NCBI GenBank assembly: GCA_022747635.1
Contig: JAKTNV010000005.1
Location: 42,050,238 to 42,114,237, forward strand
DNA length: 64,000 nt
Reading direction: 5' to 3'
Source: Hetaerina americana
Lineage: Eukaryota; Arthropoda; Insecta; Odonata; Calopterygidae
Shown: in pieces, positions 42,120 through 55,017 of the stretch
How the letters are laid out: each line of letters starts with the position of its first letter
Numbering within the stretch: position 1 is the stretch's first letter
Notes under the pieces: generated by a model
The model's input: only the letters and a program-made list of their open reading frames with translations
Databases searched by the model: none
Told to the model about the DNA's origin: nothing
Translations under genes and position numbers: made by a program

Positions 42120-42330
42120 ATGAAATCAGAGAAGATTAGGAGGAAAAGAAAGGAGTAGGATAGGGTTGCTCATTATCAATAGTGATCTTTAATGGGTACA
42201 TTGAGAAGACAATCATCAGTAGGGAGATAAAAGGTGACGTATGAATTCCAGGAGAAAAGTAGATATGCTACGATTTTACGGATGAGATAGGAAATGTACC
42301 TGTATATTATCTAGGAGGTTATGTCTTACA
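42120..42330 (+). pseudogene. Highly degenerate LINE RT relic
   Basis: Conceptual translation gives GCSLSIVIFNGYIEKTI in mixed frames, then a decayed FADD region about 40 codons on. This is the RT palm of a LINE of the kind seen at 4.7-5.7 kb. Numerous stops. Confidence 0.45.
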
Positions 42331-45129
42331 ACATTAATAGGCAATATAGGGAAGACTTTAATTTAGAATTGGATGCTCACAAAAGCGTTATTGTTCTTAT
42401 TTTCCATCGAATCATAAAGAAGCGGTAGTGATAGCCGTGGTTCATCCAAATGATGTTTCTTATTTGATGCAGAGTAATAGTTAATAGTGGATCGAATAGT
42501 GGTCATATCCTTATGATATACTGCTGGAATCAAATTGCGCACTTTCAGGTGTGATATGGTGGAGTTGGAACATAGAATAGCTGCAACAAGTGAAAAATAA
42601 ATTTACAGAATTTACATTGGCTAAAATTTGTACCGCAATTCTTAAATATGACATGGTTTACTGCCTCTGACATCATTTACTGATGCGTTAAAGCGATTTT
42701 CTTAGCTAAGCCACAAAGATGTACTTAAGCAAGAAGTTTCTAAACGGATTACATTGTGAAATGTATTTTACATCGGAAAAAATGATTTTTGCTTTTTTTA
42801 ACTTCGTTTATGACTTTTCCGACCTTTTTATCGTTAAAACAAAACAAAAAACAGTCCAAAGTTAGGGTAGGTCCTCATTCAAATTTTAATTTTAGTTTTT
42901 CATCTTAATTATACTTTTGAAATTTCTGAAGAAAAAACGAAATTTCTAATGAATTGTAGGTAAAATGAGGGGTTAATTTAATTTTAAATCGCTGACAGTA
43001 AAATTGGAAACTGGTTATTGTTGTTTTATGCCCAAGTCTCTAGTAAGCTGTAAACTCCTTCTGCAAGCACTAATTCGTTCTTCATTCACGGAAGTGTTAC
43101 CCTAGCTACCCAACAGTGACACTCTTGGAAATTTTCTTTAAGTCCCGAAATATTTTCGTAATCCGTGATATTTGAAATTAGGATTATGATAAATTTAAAA
43201 ATATCTGGTAATGCTTGGTGACTTCTTGCTTGACAATGGCTTTAAAAATTGAAATTGGATGAGAGTTCCTCTTTAAAACAAATGTCCTTTAAAAATAACT
43301 TTAGATGACAAAAATATTATTAAAATTAAGGCCTTTATTTACATTTCCAAGCATCAACCATTTGTGTGTTCATGGATAAGGATATGCAAAATAAAAGTCC
43401 CTATTAATGTTTTATAAAAAAGAACCGTATCATTAAAAGGTTTTACTGTATTATCAGTGCAGTTTCGGCGCAGCATATGGTCCTAGAATTATTAATTTAG
43501 GTGGGTAAGAGTGAAAGTTTATTTTCAAAAGTGTTAGTGAAAAAATATAAGCGACAGTAGTCTATGCATCAAAAGTTTTATATTGGACTTCTTGGAAAGA
43601 AATGTTATTGGCAATGTTATTTACATGAACTGTGGTACGGAGAACTAACAGTAATTAACACGTATTTTTTGGGGCGAGATTGAGATTAGATAGCCCCTTC
43701 TACCGCTTAACTCCTCGTCATTCAATGCATAAATACGTCAATAATCATTGCAAAAAATATTACAAATTTTACAGTGATTATAGGAAAATAGGAAATAAAA
43801 AATTACAATGCTATATTGAGAAAAAAATTGAGTAGAGGGTGAAACGATATGCACATTTGAGAGAAAAGCCACAAAATTACAGACTGATATCCTTAACGAA
43901 AAAAATCCACTGCGGAAAAACACCCGCACAGGAAGGGTGAAAAACCTTCGCGGCCTACAAAAACATTTCTAAAGGGCGAATGCCTAGTAATAATGGTACG
44001 GTGATGCATTTCATGAGAACGCTAAGAAAAATTAAAAATTATATTTAAAATATAATTCCGAATAAATATATGGATAATACATCATATTTAAAGAAAATAA
44101 ATAAAAAATAATAAATAATAGTAAAGTATAAAAAAAAATTAAATAAAATTTTGAATATATGACTGCAGTAGTCATAATAGTACGCTAAAAGATTGATAAA
44201 TATCTATAAAATAAAAGCTAAGAAGCTAAGAGAAACGAATGTCCCTGACTAAGTTTGAATTAGTATTTCACTTGTTTCCTTGAAAAAATTGTCTCTTTTT
44301 TAAGAAAACACTTAAAATGAACTTGAATGCTTCCGTAGTGGTAATTTGTTTAGAATAAGTAGCATTAATTAAGCTCTCTCCATAATTGACGTGAAAGAGA
44401 AGGGTATCCATAGTTGTCCGGAAATACAAAAAAGAAAAAAATATAAACAATATGCACGCTAAAATATATCTCCAAGGAAACAATTAGGAAATGTTTGAAG
44501 TCGATAGAGGAATGTTTTTGTATTTATTTAATTTTAAATTCTTCTCTCTGTAATATACGACATATAAATAATAATTATTGTACCTTATGGTTTCAAATCT
44601 AATATTTCGGAGAAAGTAAAGCACTTCGGCGATAAAGTAAACCGTCAATACGCGAGTTTGGCATATTTGCGAATTAATAAATGCACGTGTAGTCTACACT
44701 CGCGATTCACCGCTTTCATTAATTCAAATATTCCGGTATGGACATCTACTAAAATGCAAAGAGAATACATACCTTAAAAATTGTTAAAATCCGAAGATTT
44801 CAAATTCGACAGAGTTAAAAGCACCGCACTGAAAGACATTGCAAAGGGCCTACTCAACGTACACTTGTTTATCAGTAGATTGTAAAGACATCGACTTCTA
44901 GTCTCTAGGCAAAGGATACATTGTCAAATCAGTAATCCTCATGCTGATTAGTCTTTGGTACATGAATCTTCGGAAGTCCAGAGAAGTGAATGGAGATGGC
45001 TAAAATGTGTCCTTTCGGAGAAGCTACTAGTTCTTAAATAGCGCTGCATAACGAAGTGCTGTAACACTTAAAGTCAACATAAAAATTTTTGATTAATAGT
45101 CACACTAGTGAGATAAATTAACGCTCGCT
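42331..45129. other. AT-rich non-coding spacer
   Basis: Long AT-rich stretch, very A-rich around 44030-44220. No gene, repeat family or RNA gene recognised. Confidence 0.35.
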
Positions 45130-45515
45130 GGAGATTAATGACGTCGGAAGGACTTATAAAGGAGCGACACGTTGAACAAAAGGATTAAGATGTAATCCAG
45201 TTGTGGATGATCGCCATGACGAGAGCAAGAGGGCGTTGACTATGCATTGCGTCACACGCACGTCATCCGAGGGAGGGGTCCGCTGGACAAGGAGTGGAGG
45301 GGAGCCACGGTGGGCATGACGTCACTACGAAGCACTCCACCGTTTGAAAGACAAACAGCGACGGAAGGTGACAAGCTGATATACATGCACACCATCTCCA
45401 GCGAACAGAATAACCATCAATCAACAATACAGTTACAAAAACCGATAAAAATTGAAGAAAAAATAAATAGGAGGGTGATAAAAAGTGATAATCAGAGTGT
45501 AAAAGTGAGGTAAAG
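45130..45515 (+). promoter_or_regulatory. Possible promoter and first exon
   Basis: TATAAA lies at 45155-45160 within TTATAAAGG. A perfect TGACGTCA (CRE-type) word is at 45317-45324 and a related TGACGTCGG at 45139. An ATG at 45316 opens a frame (MTSLRSTPPF...) that runs to GTGAG|GTAAAGT, a good 5' splice-site match, at about 45510. No domain is recognised. This is the only place in the window where TATA box, ORF and donor line up, but each signal is short. Confidence 0.22.
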
Positions 45516-45554
45516 TCCGAAAATTACTTCTTTTTGCAGACGTAACTTTTTTAA

Positions 45555-45780
45555 TGGTCCGGTAGCCTAGTATGCGCGCCTAGGACGTTTTGTAATGAAA
45601 AGACGGCTCCGGGATCGAGCCCCGAGTCCTACCTACACTTAGTCCCTTCAAAATTTCAAGTAGTTAGACTCTCTGAAAGTCAGAACTCTGCGGGAAATGA
45701 CAAGGAAAAGAACCTGGATGATGGAATTCCATCAACCTTACGTCTTATTCTGATGATTTCAATCACTTTCTTCATCTAAT
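45555..45780 (+). repeat. tRNA-like SINE
   Basis: CGGTAGCCTAGTATG matches an A box and GGGATCGAGCCCC a B box about 45 bases later, the spacing of a tRNA-derived polymerase III promoter. The flanks do not form a tRNA acceptor stem. The 3' boundary is unclear and no target duplication was found. Confidence 0.55.
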
Positions 45781-46189
45781 AAAATCCAACCTTCGGTGCC
45801 ATCATTGTGACTTCGGAATGGAAATTTTGAGATGACTCTTTAAATTAGAATGGGGTGTGTGTCAGGAAAAAGCAACATCCTTTGGCTTAATAGATAGAAA
45901 CAGACTTTTCCGAATTAACAAAGATACATTGGATCTGATCTAGAATGCACCTAAAAAATCCTATCTCCTTCAGAAATTGGTAGGGTCATAAGAAACGAAG
46001 TCGGTGAGCTGCCCATATTTCCACTTAACTTCGTTCTCCGCCTCTGAGCAAATGAAGTATCTGGGCATTTGTTAGTGGCCGTCAATAGCCAAATGGTGGA
46101 TGAACGGTGTCCCCCCTCGCCCCTTTTCATGTGCCCTTTGAGTGGATTACGGGGTACCCTGTGTCTGTGGGAGTGTTGGATTAGATGTA

Positions 46190-46262
46190 GTAGTATGGCT
46201 TATAACCTAATACCTCCTACCGCACGTCCTTGCTATGGCGGGTTGGTGCTTAAATGTAGATG
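46190..46262 (+). repeat. 3' end of a CR1/L2-like LINE
   Basis: CCTCCTACCGCACG...TATGGCGGGTTGG...ATGTAGATGTAA resembles the 3' termini at 62-64 kb and ends in TGTAGATGTA-type repeats, as LINEs of this group commonly do. ORF remains upstream are unclear. Confidence 0.45.
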
Positions 46263-49200
46263 TAACCCTTTATGTAATATCATAATTTTATTTTAGCATA
46301 AAATTGTACAACGAAATACTTCGTTTCCCGCTCAACATGAACCAGACTTATCAATATTTTAGTATCAGTAGTATTACAATTATAAATTTCTCATGAAAAT
46401 GCTATAAAAATTTGCAGTTTTATCATCAAAATTCATCATTTATTTGTCATTTAGGCTTCCAAACAATTCTGATCTATAAAAACAAATATTCTTGTATGAA
46501 TCTGATAGAATTCTTTTATCGGACTATTTTACGTAGTTCTCCAGTGTCATTATTACTTGTTCCTCCTTCCTTCAAGTTCCTACCTTCCTTATGTACTCTA
46601 ATGGGATTGCTAAAATCCAAAAAAGTGCGTAACTTACTAATTTAGGACCTAAGCTGTTGAAAGATATTTTCAGCTAATAAGGTATCTTGATATTTTGCAA
46701 AGTTTGTTTGATAATGCTCATTCCAATGCAGTTAACCGTGATCCGTTAGGTGCAATGTCGAAAATTCTTACCACCGCTTCTTTTATTAACCTTTCACAGC
46801 TATCATCGCTCCAACAACCCAATCCACTCATCATTTGTCGCAGCTCTATATTAATACGAAAATATATTCCTGCACTTCAAGTTCCTAAATATGCTGTTCT
46901 GCATCAAAACGTGTTATTAACTAAAATAACGGCCATCCCTCTGTGAAATCTCCTGCATCTGTAGAAGACTGAACACGAAAAATGGAAGCCTTTAACACAT
47001 ATTACTCTAAAAAAATTTCTACTCTTGGTATACTTAATGTTATTGAGATTTGATAAATCGAACCGCCACCGAAGCTGCCTTTTATCTTGCTCTCCTTTGA
47101 AGTTCATTAAAATCTGATTCTTACTACTGCGATTTTACCGAAAGAAATACGTAACTCCCCAAAAGAACGAAGTAAGGATCTAAAATAATTAAAGTAACAA
47201 TGAAATGAATATATTGCGTTCGCGTCGTGCATCAAAGAAACCAACCAAGCGGGAAAGATAAGTCGAGGGGAGGTCGCGACAGTGAACGCCGTGTCGTTTG
47301 AATCCAAACAAAATTTTAAACGTAAAAAAAAACGCGAACGCAAAATAGCGACAAAACCCGCTGCGTCGCGCAGCAGTAAAAAAAACCCGAGCGCCACCAC
47401 TTGCATCTTTAAAAATAGGACAAAGGAAAAGATTTGAAAAAAAATAACATTTCAAAAGACTCGCACCCTCTTTTTAAACGCCGTGGACTCTCTCTCTCTC
47501 TCCATCCCTCCCTCCCCGAACGGCGAGCAATTCATTCCGATTTTCTTTTTGATCTTCTCCCTTCATCCTCCCATCCCCCTCACCCTTGGTTCAACCCCCG
47601 CGTCGCGACGGTGTCTTTGACTCCTTTCCCAACCTCCCTCCTCTCTCTACCCCTATCCCCCATTAATCCCCTCCGCCGCCGACGCCCGCACAAGTCCGCT
47701 ATTCCCGTGCCTGCCTTCCCGCCTCCTCCCACCCCCTCCCAACCCCCGTCGTCAACACCACCCTCGCTTCCCACGACGAAAACCGCCGCGTATCCGATAA
47801 TTGATGCGGCCCGGCACGCGAGGGTGGGAAGCGGGGATGGCATATACGTACCGTACACCCAAGGGGAAAGAGTAATGGAACGGGGAGAGGGGAGGGGACT
47901 TTAATTGCGGCAGCATCCGTGAGATGGGGGAGACGGGGGAAGAGAAAATGCTTTTAGCAAGGAGAGACTCGATCCTCCGTCGAAATCGGCGACGTGCGGC
48001 GGCATTGACTGCGGGCGATGGTTGGGATCTTTCAACGGGAGGTGACAGTGCATCGCGTAACGTCCCTCCTCTCCACCAGGGAGGAGGAAAACGCGAAAGG
48101 TTGTAAATAGGAAAGCAGGAATAAATTATGAGTTTTGGTTGAGGTGGAAGATAAGATAGGGGATGGGGATAGATGGGAATACGCACCACCACGGAGACCA
48201 TCTACGTTTAATTGATCGAAGCACAGCTCCAACATTGACGGTCTCGGAGTGTGGTCTCCAAAGGAACCAAGTCGGAGGCTCAAGGATAATTTCCTTAAAG
48301 AAAAGGTAGCAAACAAATGATGGAAATCACTGAATCCGCTCTACGTGATCTCCGTCTCAATTTCTCAACAATCCCAGCGATGCGTTTCCGGACATAGTTG
48401 GACTTGGTCTTAAAAGTTTGACCGGAGTGATATTCCTGAGTGGTTTCAGTCCTCAAAAAGGCTTGTTTCCTTGGTTCAAACAATTCTCATCGAAATGCGG
48501 CTGGTAACAAAAGTGGAGCAGAATAAAATCGGGGAACTGCAAGTTTGGATGGCAAAACGAAGACTGGAAGCGCCTCATGCAATAACCAATAGAGCGGCAA
48601 ATTAGATACTATGATTAAATGGTACTTATGATGGGGAAACTCGCGATATTTTTTTAATATCTACGGGGTGGTGGATCGGAATGCACTCTGAGTGTGGAGA
48701 ATGGGGAACTACTCTACGATAGTCTCATCTTGAGGGGATCGAATTGGCACCCTTTGAGCAATTCTTTGAGCACTGCGATAAACGTATATATTTATGATTC
48801 ATACGTATGTATTATCACGCCGAGTAACCGGGTTCTATCCCGCCGACAGAGAAGAATTTCTGCTGACGACCCGAAGAATTGTGTCGAATGGAGATCATTT
48901 TAAGCTTATCAGCCGGTCAACACGAAGGGCAAAGACATTCGGTTGAAAATGAATCGCGTGAGTCCATACCGGTAAGAAGCACCACGCAATTGTCGGCTTC
49001 AGGTTTCGCACCACTCTTCATCTTCTCCTCATAATTCACTCCATCCCAACATACCCGGCAGCTCGATGAGAGAAATCGTCCTGATATATCGCTTGGCTCA
49101 CAAAATTAATGAATAAAATCCATTTTTTTCAATTCTTCTTCTTCTTTTTAAAAGGCCTATACAAGGACCGCGTGCCAACTTCAGCTCCTTCTCTTTTGTT

Positions 49201-51780
49201 GATTTATTATACCCCTATATATTTTCATCTTTTCGTTATGTCTCATTATTATTTCTTAGGACCACTTTGAACCCGTTATTTTCTATCTCATCTACTTTTG
49301 AATCTCTCCAATATCAGCGCTTTATCTCTAAAAGCTTTTTTTCCTCTTCTGTTATGTTCTTTCTTTCTTCTTAGTTCCAACTTTTTGTTGTCTTCTTTTC
49401 CAAAGGTATCCGTATTCTTTCTTTTCAAGATCCGTTTTGATAACCTAATTTCATACATTCCGTTTTTATTCCGAACAAATGTCCCAATTAATTTTAAGAG
49501 AAAAATTAATGCATACATTTAGCACAGAAAACATGTAACTCACCTGGTACTTAGCAATGAACCACCCATTGGTTTGAGGGTGGACTGCTTTTATCCCAGT
49601 GTCATCTACGGTATCCAAGGAAGATCTGACACCCGAAAAAAACACATGGATAAGGCTGTTCAATGTCGTCAACAGGAAACGAACCAGGGATATCAGTTTC
49701 TAGCGTTATTCTACTGAATGTAATACCATGTCCCCCTCCGTGAATACTAGTGGCATTATTTGTCTGCCCAGAAAATTTGGCAAGTCAAACATCGATAGTC
49801 AAAAAACCGGAGAGTCGGATTCGAAAACAGAAAAAAAATAATTTCTGCTATATGTTTAAACTGATAAATCATTCCGATCGGGGCATAATTCAATTCAATT
49901 CACAAATAAATCGTTGACGCCGCTGAGATTAGGTAAATATGCCAAAAACCTCGGCGAATGTGATAGATTTGGAAACGGAGTTTCAGGAAACCAGGTGTCT
50001 AATTATTTCAGCGGATCTACAAAATTTCTCATTCTCCTCCCTCGTGCGATGACACTCGATGTACGTATTGAATCCACTCTCCGCTCCGAGTTTACCGAAA
50101 ATCAAAACCACGCACGGAAAATGTATGTCCGTTTACTGCGCTTGACGGCAATTGATTTCAAATCCTCGATCAATTCAATCGTCGATCATTCACTCGGTGA
50201 ATGCCGTCCTGGTAAAATTTCCACGTTGATCCTACGATTTGCAACTTTTTCGACGAAGATCGAAAATCGGGGGAGGGGAGAGGGTGATGACGGTTTTCGC
50301 AAACCTACTGGTAAAAGCACTTGGAAATAAACCTTTGGACAGGTCAGTTGCCGTCATAATTCAGCCACTTCCTGTCTGACCTTTGGGGAAATTAAAATTT
50401 ACAGCATGAGCAATGACGCACACCGCACGACTGAAAACCTTTGCCGGCGTTTGATCGATTACATTTTCCACCGTGTATTCTTCTGGGCGCCCGTGGTCCC
50501 GCCGTCGTCCTAATGGGTCATCGGCCCCTGTGCCATTGGCCAGAATTACCAGATGTTCTGCCCGACCCTGGGTGCCAGTGATGTACGGCGGTTCTTAAAA
50601 TAAAACGGGCGGTGGGAGACAAACGGAGAAAGATAGCCGTGGGTTGAATGTTAGAAAATATGGAGGTTTTGGTTGCCTCAGCCTGGAATACGCGAAGCGT
50701 TGACTGACGAGCCAGATGGACCAGCGTATCATCTAAATCAGACCGGGAAAATCCGAGACTCGAGGGCTACATGTGGTTACGCACGTTATATACCGACTAT
50801 TAAAACATGTTTAATTATACATTGCCCGCGGAAAAGTAACGTTTCACCATTGTGACCCTTTGAAAGCATTAAATTTCGCCTGCCCTGATCTAAACGAGTA
50901 TGACTTTGGATACGGCCTCAAATCTTCACATTGGACCTCTCTTCTAACTACTGCTCCTAACGGCGTGGAGTATTCTCAGCTGTCGAAACTGTCGTTTGCA
51001 ATCAAAATTAGATTTCTTTAATAAAATGAACCGGAGAACGGGGCTATTCTTACCGAATCCTAGTTGATGACAAAGGCGTTCTGACTGACTGACGCGACTT
51101 TTTTAATCCTGCGACCGGATATAGGGGATGAAAATGAGGAATATAATACGATTCAAGAGATGAAGATAGTGAGATATATTAAAAGAGGGCAGAGAAAGTG
51201 GACGAAGTGGATGCTGAAGGTTTATTATAGAATGAGGAATATTAGGAGAACGGGATAGAGGACGGAAGAGACTAGGTAACTTTGTCTGACATCTTCCAAA
51301 CTTATTTTGAGAAGGGGTAGAAATCAGCAGAGAGTGAAAAGATAAAATTACAGTGTAGAGGTCATACAGTTTATTATACAATTATTATTATTATTATTTA
51401 CAGTAGGAATTTACAACTCTTGCCCACATAAAGATCTAACGAAAGGAATCGAAACGTTTTACCTTTCAGAAAGTCTTGGAAAATTTGAAAACAATGCTGC
51501 TCAAAATTCGCACGTTGTTCGTCATATTCTCTCGCATAGACAACTGACATTGCGATATTCATTGATTTACGCTGAGAATGTTTCTTACAAACTGTGGCTC
51601 AACTTGTCGTGCAATTTGATACAATTATTTCGTGAATGTTGAAGAAATTGGATTCACATTCGGAACTTTTTATTTATTTATATCAGCACTTGAATACCTA
51701 AAACTCTATATCAGTGTGTGAAATATATGCGAGGGTTTCAAATTAGACACATAAAACTTCCACTTTAAACTTTGAATGGT
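46263..51780. other. Non-coding spacer with two GC-rich patches
   Basis: About 47430-48110 is GC- and pyrimidine-rich (CCCCCTCCC runs), with divergent low-complexity ORFs. About 49900-50700 is mixed. An (ATT)n run lies at about 51380-51400. No supported gene. Confidence 0.35.
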
Positions 51781-51850
51781 AGCACTACCGTTCTAGGAAT
51801 TTTATTTGCTTGACTAGCACTACCGTTCTAGGAATTTTATTTGCTTGACT
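51781..51850. repeat. Perfect 35-bp tandem duplication
   Basis: The unit AGCACTACCGTTCTAGGAAT plus 15 bases occurs at 51781-51815 and again at 51816-51850 without a difference, 14 bp before the deleted mariner. Confidence 0.95.
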
Positions 51851-51864
51851 ATTCTCCCTTGGTA

Positions 51865-52617
51865 CGAGGGTCATCCGGAAAGTAGTACCCGTTCGTGCCG
51901 CATGAAGTGCTGACGACGCGAGTGGCCGCTGGACGAGGTCAGATAGCTTCAGTGGCTTGTCTGCCTTCTCTGAGCCAAGTTGCGTGACGCTAGCATTGCC
52001 TGTGTTGTTTCTGTGATTGTTTACAATGTTTAAAAAAATTGAGAACGCCGCCAGTTGTGAAGTGAGGGCAGTGATTAAATTCCTCAATGCAAGAAACGTT
52101 CGCCCATGTGATATTCATCGCCAATTAAAGGAGGTGTATGGAGACAATGTAATGGACGAGTCGTCTGTACGGCGGTGGTGTCGCAACTTCAACATGGGGA
52201 GGGGGAACACACACGACGATGAGCGTTCGGAGAGACCGTCTGTCATTACAGACCAACTGGTGAGCTCAGTTGACGAATTCGTGAGGAACGATCGGCGCGT
52301 CACAATTGATGACATCTGTGAGCATTTTTCCAATGTTTCTCGAACAATTGTTCATGAAATTGTTAAACACCATCTGCATTATGCAAAAATTTGTGCAAGA
52401 TGGGTCCCTCGCGTATCTCAATGAGCTGGCGGCGAAGGACTATGCAGCAGGAATACAGAAACTTGTCACACGTTATGACAAATGCCTTAATTTGCTTGGA
52501 GATTATGTGGAGAAGTAGTTTAAAGTATCCTCTTTCAAATAAAATTTTTTATGTTTGTTAATATTTACTTTTGTGTCTTTATTTCACGAACGGGTACTAC
52601 TTTCCGGATGACCCTCG
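51865..52617 (+). mobile_element. Internally deleted mariner, twin copy 1 (753 bp)
   Basis: Perfect terminal inverted repeats of at least 31 bp begin CGAGGGTCATCCGGAAAG, with TA duplications at 51863-51864 and 52618-52619. It contains the transposase N terminus and last tail only. Its twin lies at 54263-55015 in the same orientation, with five differences noticed. Confidence 0.95.
52026..52424 (+). CDS. Mariner DNA-binding domain only, twin 1 (132 aa)
   Basis: ATG at 52026 starts MFKKIENAASCEVRAVIKFL. Residues 1-60 form the first helix-turn-helix (ending RRWCRNFNMGRG). A linker (DDERSERPS) stands where an AT-hook-like GRPS is usual. Residues 75-115 form the second helix-turn-helix (VTIDDICEHF...HEIVKHHL). 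It stops just after ARWVPR, the start of the WVPHEL-type linker conserved in mariner. The catalytic domain is gone; the C-terminal tail (CLNLLGDYVEK) survives in another frame to 52518. A protein that binds the terminal repeats without cutting could compete with full transposase, as deletion products of other transposons do; this is inference. Confidence 0.75.
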   Translation: MFKKIENAASCEVRAVIKFLNARNVRPCDIHRQLKEVYGDNVMDESSVRRWCRNFNMGRGNTHDDERSERPSVITDQLVSSVDEFVRNDRRVTIDDICEHFSNVSRTIVHEIVKHHLHYAKICARWVPRVSQ

Positions 52618-52619
52618 TA

Positions 52620-54260
52620 CATTCTTTTCATTTTCCAAAGGCGGTGTTTTCTAGCATAAATACTTCTGAGATTTCGCAGCTAGAATCATGAAAGTTACTT
52701 ATGAATATGAACATTGTAGAACAAACCCTAATGGATTCCTAAATTAGCTCTGATGTTTGTTTTATCTTCTTTCAAGCACATTTTTGGCCGCTTTCTAAAC
52801 GGCATACCTCAAATTCCATGCGAATTTTCTCACGCAACTGTACACGTATTACCTTTTAGGAAGAACTATGATTAGAAAAATTGAGGTATCTTTTATATCT
52901 CTTCAACTGCTTCCCAGTTTGAAAAAGAAAGCACAGAAGGTAGAGAAGAAATTTTGACAATTAATTTTTAAAGTTCCATATACATCTGTATAAGAGGTAT
53001 CATGTTGTGGGCTGCTTAATAAAATAATTTTAAACACTTCGTCGCACGCCACTTGCTTTTTTGCGGAAACCATAGAAGTAGCGAGCCACATCCACATGCC
53101 ACAGAAAAAACAACAACCTTGCTCTATCTCGCTACTACAATGACGCCAATATCCACTCCTGGAGAGGGAACTGCGGAATTATGAGCACTGTAGACATTTC
53201 ATTCAAATCAAGAGACCTACGAAAGCATTATTCCCTCGGGGAGTTCAATTTCCTTTCTTAAAAGCTTGACGTCACACTCGGAGTGGTCCGCAGCTGCGGG
53301 AACAACGAGCCGCGTCCCTCTCACAAAAAAGTAATATATCTCAAAAGGGCGCGGGTCAATCTTATTTCGCCTCCCCCTTCCCCCTTCCCCCCCCCCAACT
53401 CCGTCCCTTCATTCCCATAGCTATTTTCCCCGCCGACGTAAACCATCTCACTCGACCCCGGTTGCGTGGTGTAATCACCCCGTCGCCGGTCCCCGTACTT
53501 TCTCCGAGTCCAGACGAGCTTCCTTCTCCTCGTCGACCGAGAAAGTAATACCTCCCATCTCCCCCGCCCTTCTACCCTCCCCGCTCATCCTCAACCCCGA
53601 TGCCCTCAACCCCCACTCCCCCTCGACGGCCGAAAGAGACTTCGTTACGCCGGACCCAGAAGGCATCCTCTGGTGGCAACTTGACCCCCATACAAAATGC
53701 GGGTGCCTCCCTTTTCTATGGGGGACGGAAAACATGCAATTATGGATCTATTGGGAGAGGCGGAAGGAGGGAGGGAGAGGAAAGGGGACAGTCGTAAAGC
53801 AGACGGTTTCGATTGGCGGAATGGGCGGGTGGACCCGCCCATCGGAAGGCGAGGATTAAAGGGGAAGGAACTGGGTGATGGAGCGGGTATTTCTTCAGCG
53901 GTGGGTGGATTTGAAAGGGGGAGAAGGGTGGGGGTGGGAATGAAGGAGAGGGCCTTTCTCGTCCCGAAACAGGGACGTGAAATGTCTCGATCTATGGTCG
54001 GCGATGTATATTCGGTGTCGTATTTCGATTCCGAGCCCCGAAGCACCCGATCCTTCGCCGTGGATCACGGTTAAATACATAGAAAGCAGCAGCAATAAAT
54101 ATAATGCGTGCGGTATTAAAAATAACAAAATTTTCAACTCTCGAATTGCTTCATCAACATTAAGTGATAATTTTCCTCATTTAATTTTAAATATCGAAAT
54201 TGTTTCCAGAGCTGAACGTCATTGTCGAGGCACAATAGTTATAGGTTGCACACGGTTATG
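52620..54260. other. Non-coding spacer between the twin mariners, with GC-rich island
   Basis: 53270-54080 is GC/CpG-rich and asymmetric (CCCCCTTCCCCC near 53370; GGAGGGAGGG near 53765). Overlapping ORFs on both strands lack domains. Confidence 0.35.
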
Positions 54261-54262
54261 TA

Positions 54263-55015
54263 CGAGGGTCATCCGGAAAGTAGTACCCGTTCGTGCCGCA
54301 TGAAGTGCTGACGACGCGAGTAGCCGCTGGACGAGGTCAGATAGCTTCAGTGGCTTGTCTGCCTTCTCTGAGCCAAGTTGCGTGACGCTAGCATTGCCTG
54401 TGTTGTTTCTGTGATTGTTTACAATGTTTAAAAAAATTGAGAACGCCGCCAGTTGTGAAGTGAGGGCAGTGATTAAATTCCTCAATGCAAGAAACGTTCG
54501 CCCATGTGATATTCATCGCCAATTAAAGGAGGTGTATGGAGACAATGTAATGGACGAGTCGTCTGTTCGGCGGTGGTGTCGCAACTTCAACATGGGGAGG
54601 GGGAACACACACGACGATGAGCGTTCGGAGAGACCGTCTGTCATTACAGACCAACTGGTGAGCTCAGTTGACGAATTCGTGAGGAACGATCGGCGCGTCA
54701 CAATTGATGACATCTGTGAGCATTTTCCCAATGTTTCTCGAACAATTGTTCATGAAATTGTTAAACACCATCTGCATTATGCAAAAATTTGTGCAAGATG
54801 GGTCCCTCGCGTATCTCAATGAGCTGGCGGCGAAGGACTATGCAGCAGGAATACAGAAACTTGTCACACGTTATGACAAATGCCTTAATTTGCTTGGAGA
54901 TTATGTTGAGAAGTAGTTTAAAGTATCCCCTTTCAAATAAAATTTTTTATGTTTGTTAATATTTACTTTTGTGTCTTTATTTCACGAACGGGTACTACTT
55001 TCCGGATGACCCTCG
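54263..55015 (+). mobile_element. Internally deleted mariner, twin copy 2 (753 bp)
   Basis: Same length, same ends and same deletion junction as the copy at 51865-52617, with its own TA duplications at 54261-54262 and 55016-55017, so it is an independent insertion and not a segmental duplication. Confidence 0.95.
54424..54822 (+). CDS. Mariner DNA-binding domain only, twin 2 (132 aa)
   Basis: Differs from twin 1 by one residue that I noticed (EHFP instead of EHFS in the second helix-turn-helix). A second coding difference is silent (Val codon in SSVRRW). The frame ends at the same place after WVPR. The out-of-frame tail runs on to 54916. Two independent copies with this frame intact show that the deleted form transposes as a unit. 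Purifying selection cannot be judged from two copies this young. Confidence 0.75.
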   Translation: MFKKIENAASCEVRAVIKFLNARNVRPCDIHRQLKEVYGDNVMDESSVRRWCRNFNMGRGNTHDDERSERPSVITDQLVSSVDEFVRNDRRVTIDDICEHFPNVSRTIVHEIVKHHLHYAKICARWVPRVSQ

Positions 55016-55017
55016 TA

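Noticed and set aside
48830..48870. CCGGGTTCTATCCC resembling a polymerase III B box
   Set aside because: No A box at the right spacing and no tail or target duplication.
51110..51330. Sequence loosely like the tail of the LINE family at 4.7-5.7 kb
   Set aside because: Only a vague RGQRKWTKWMLK-like resemblance; no nucleotide alignment long enough to support it.
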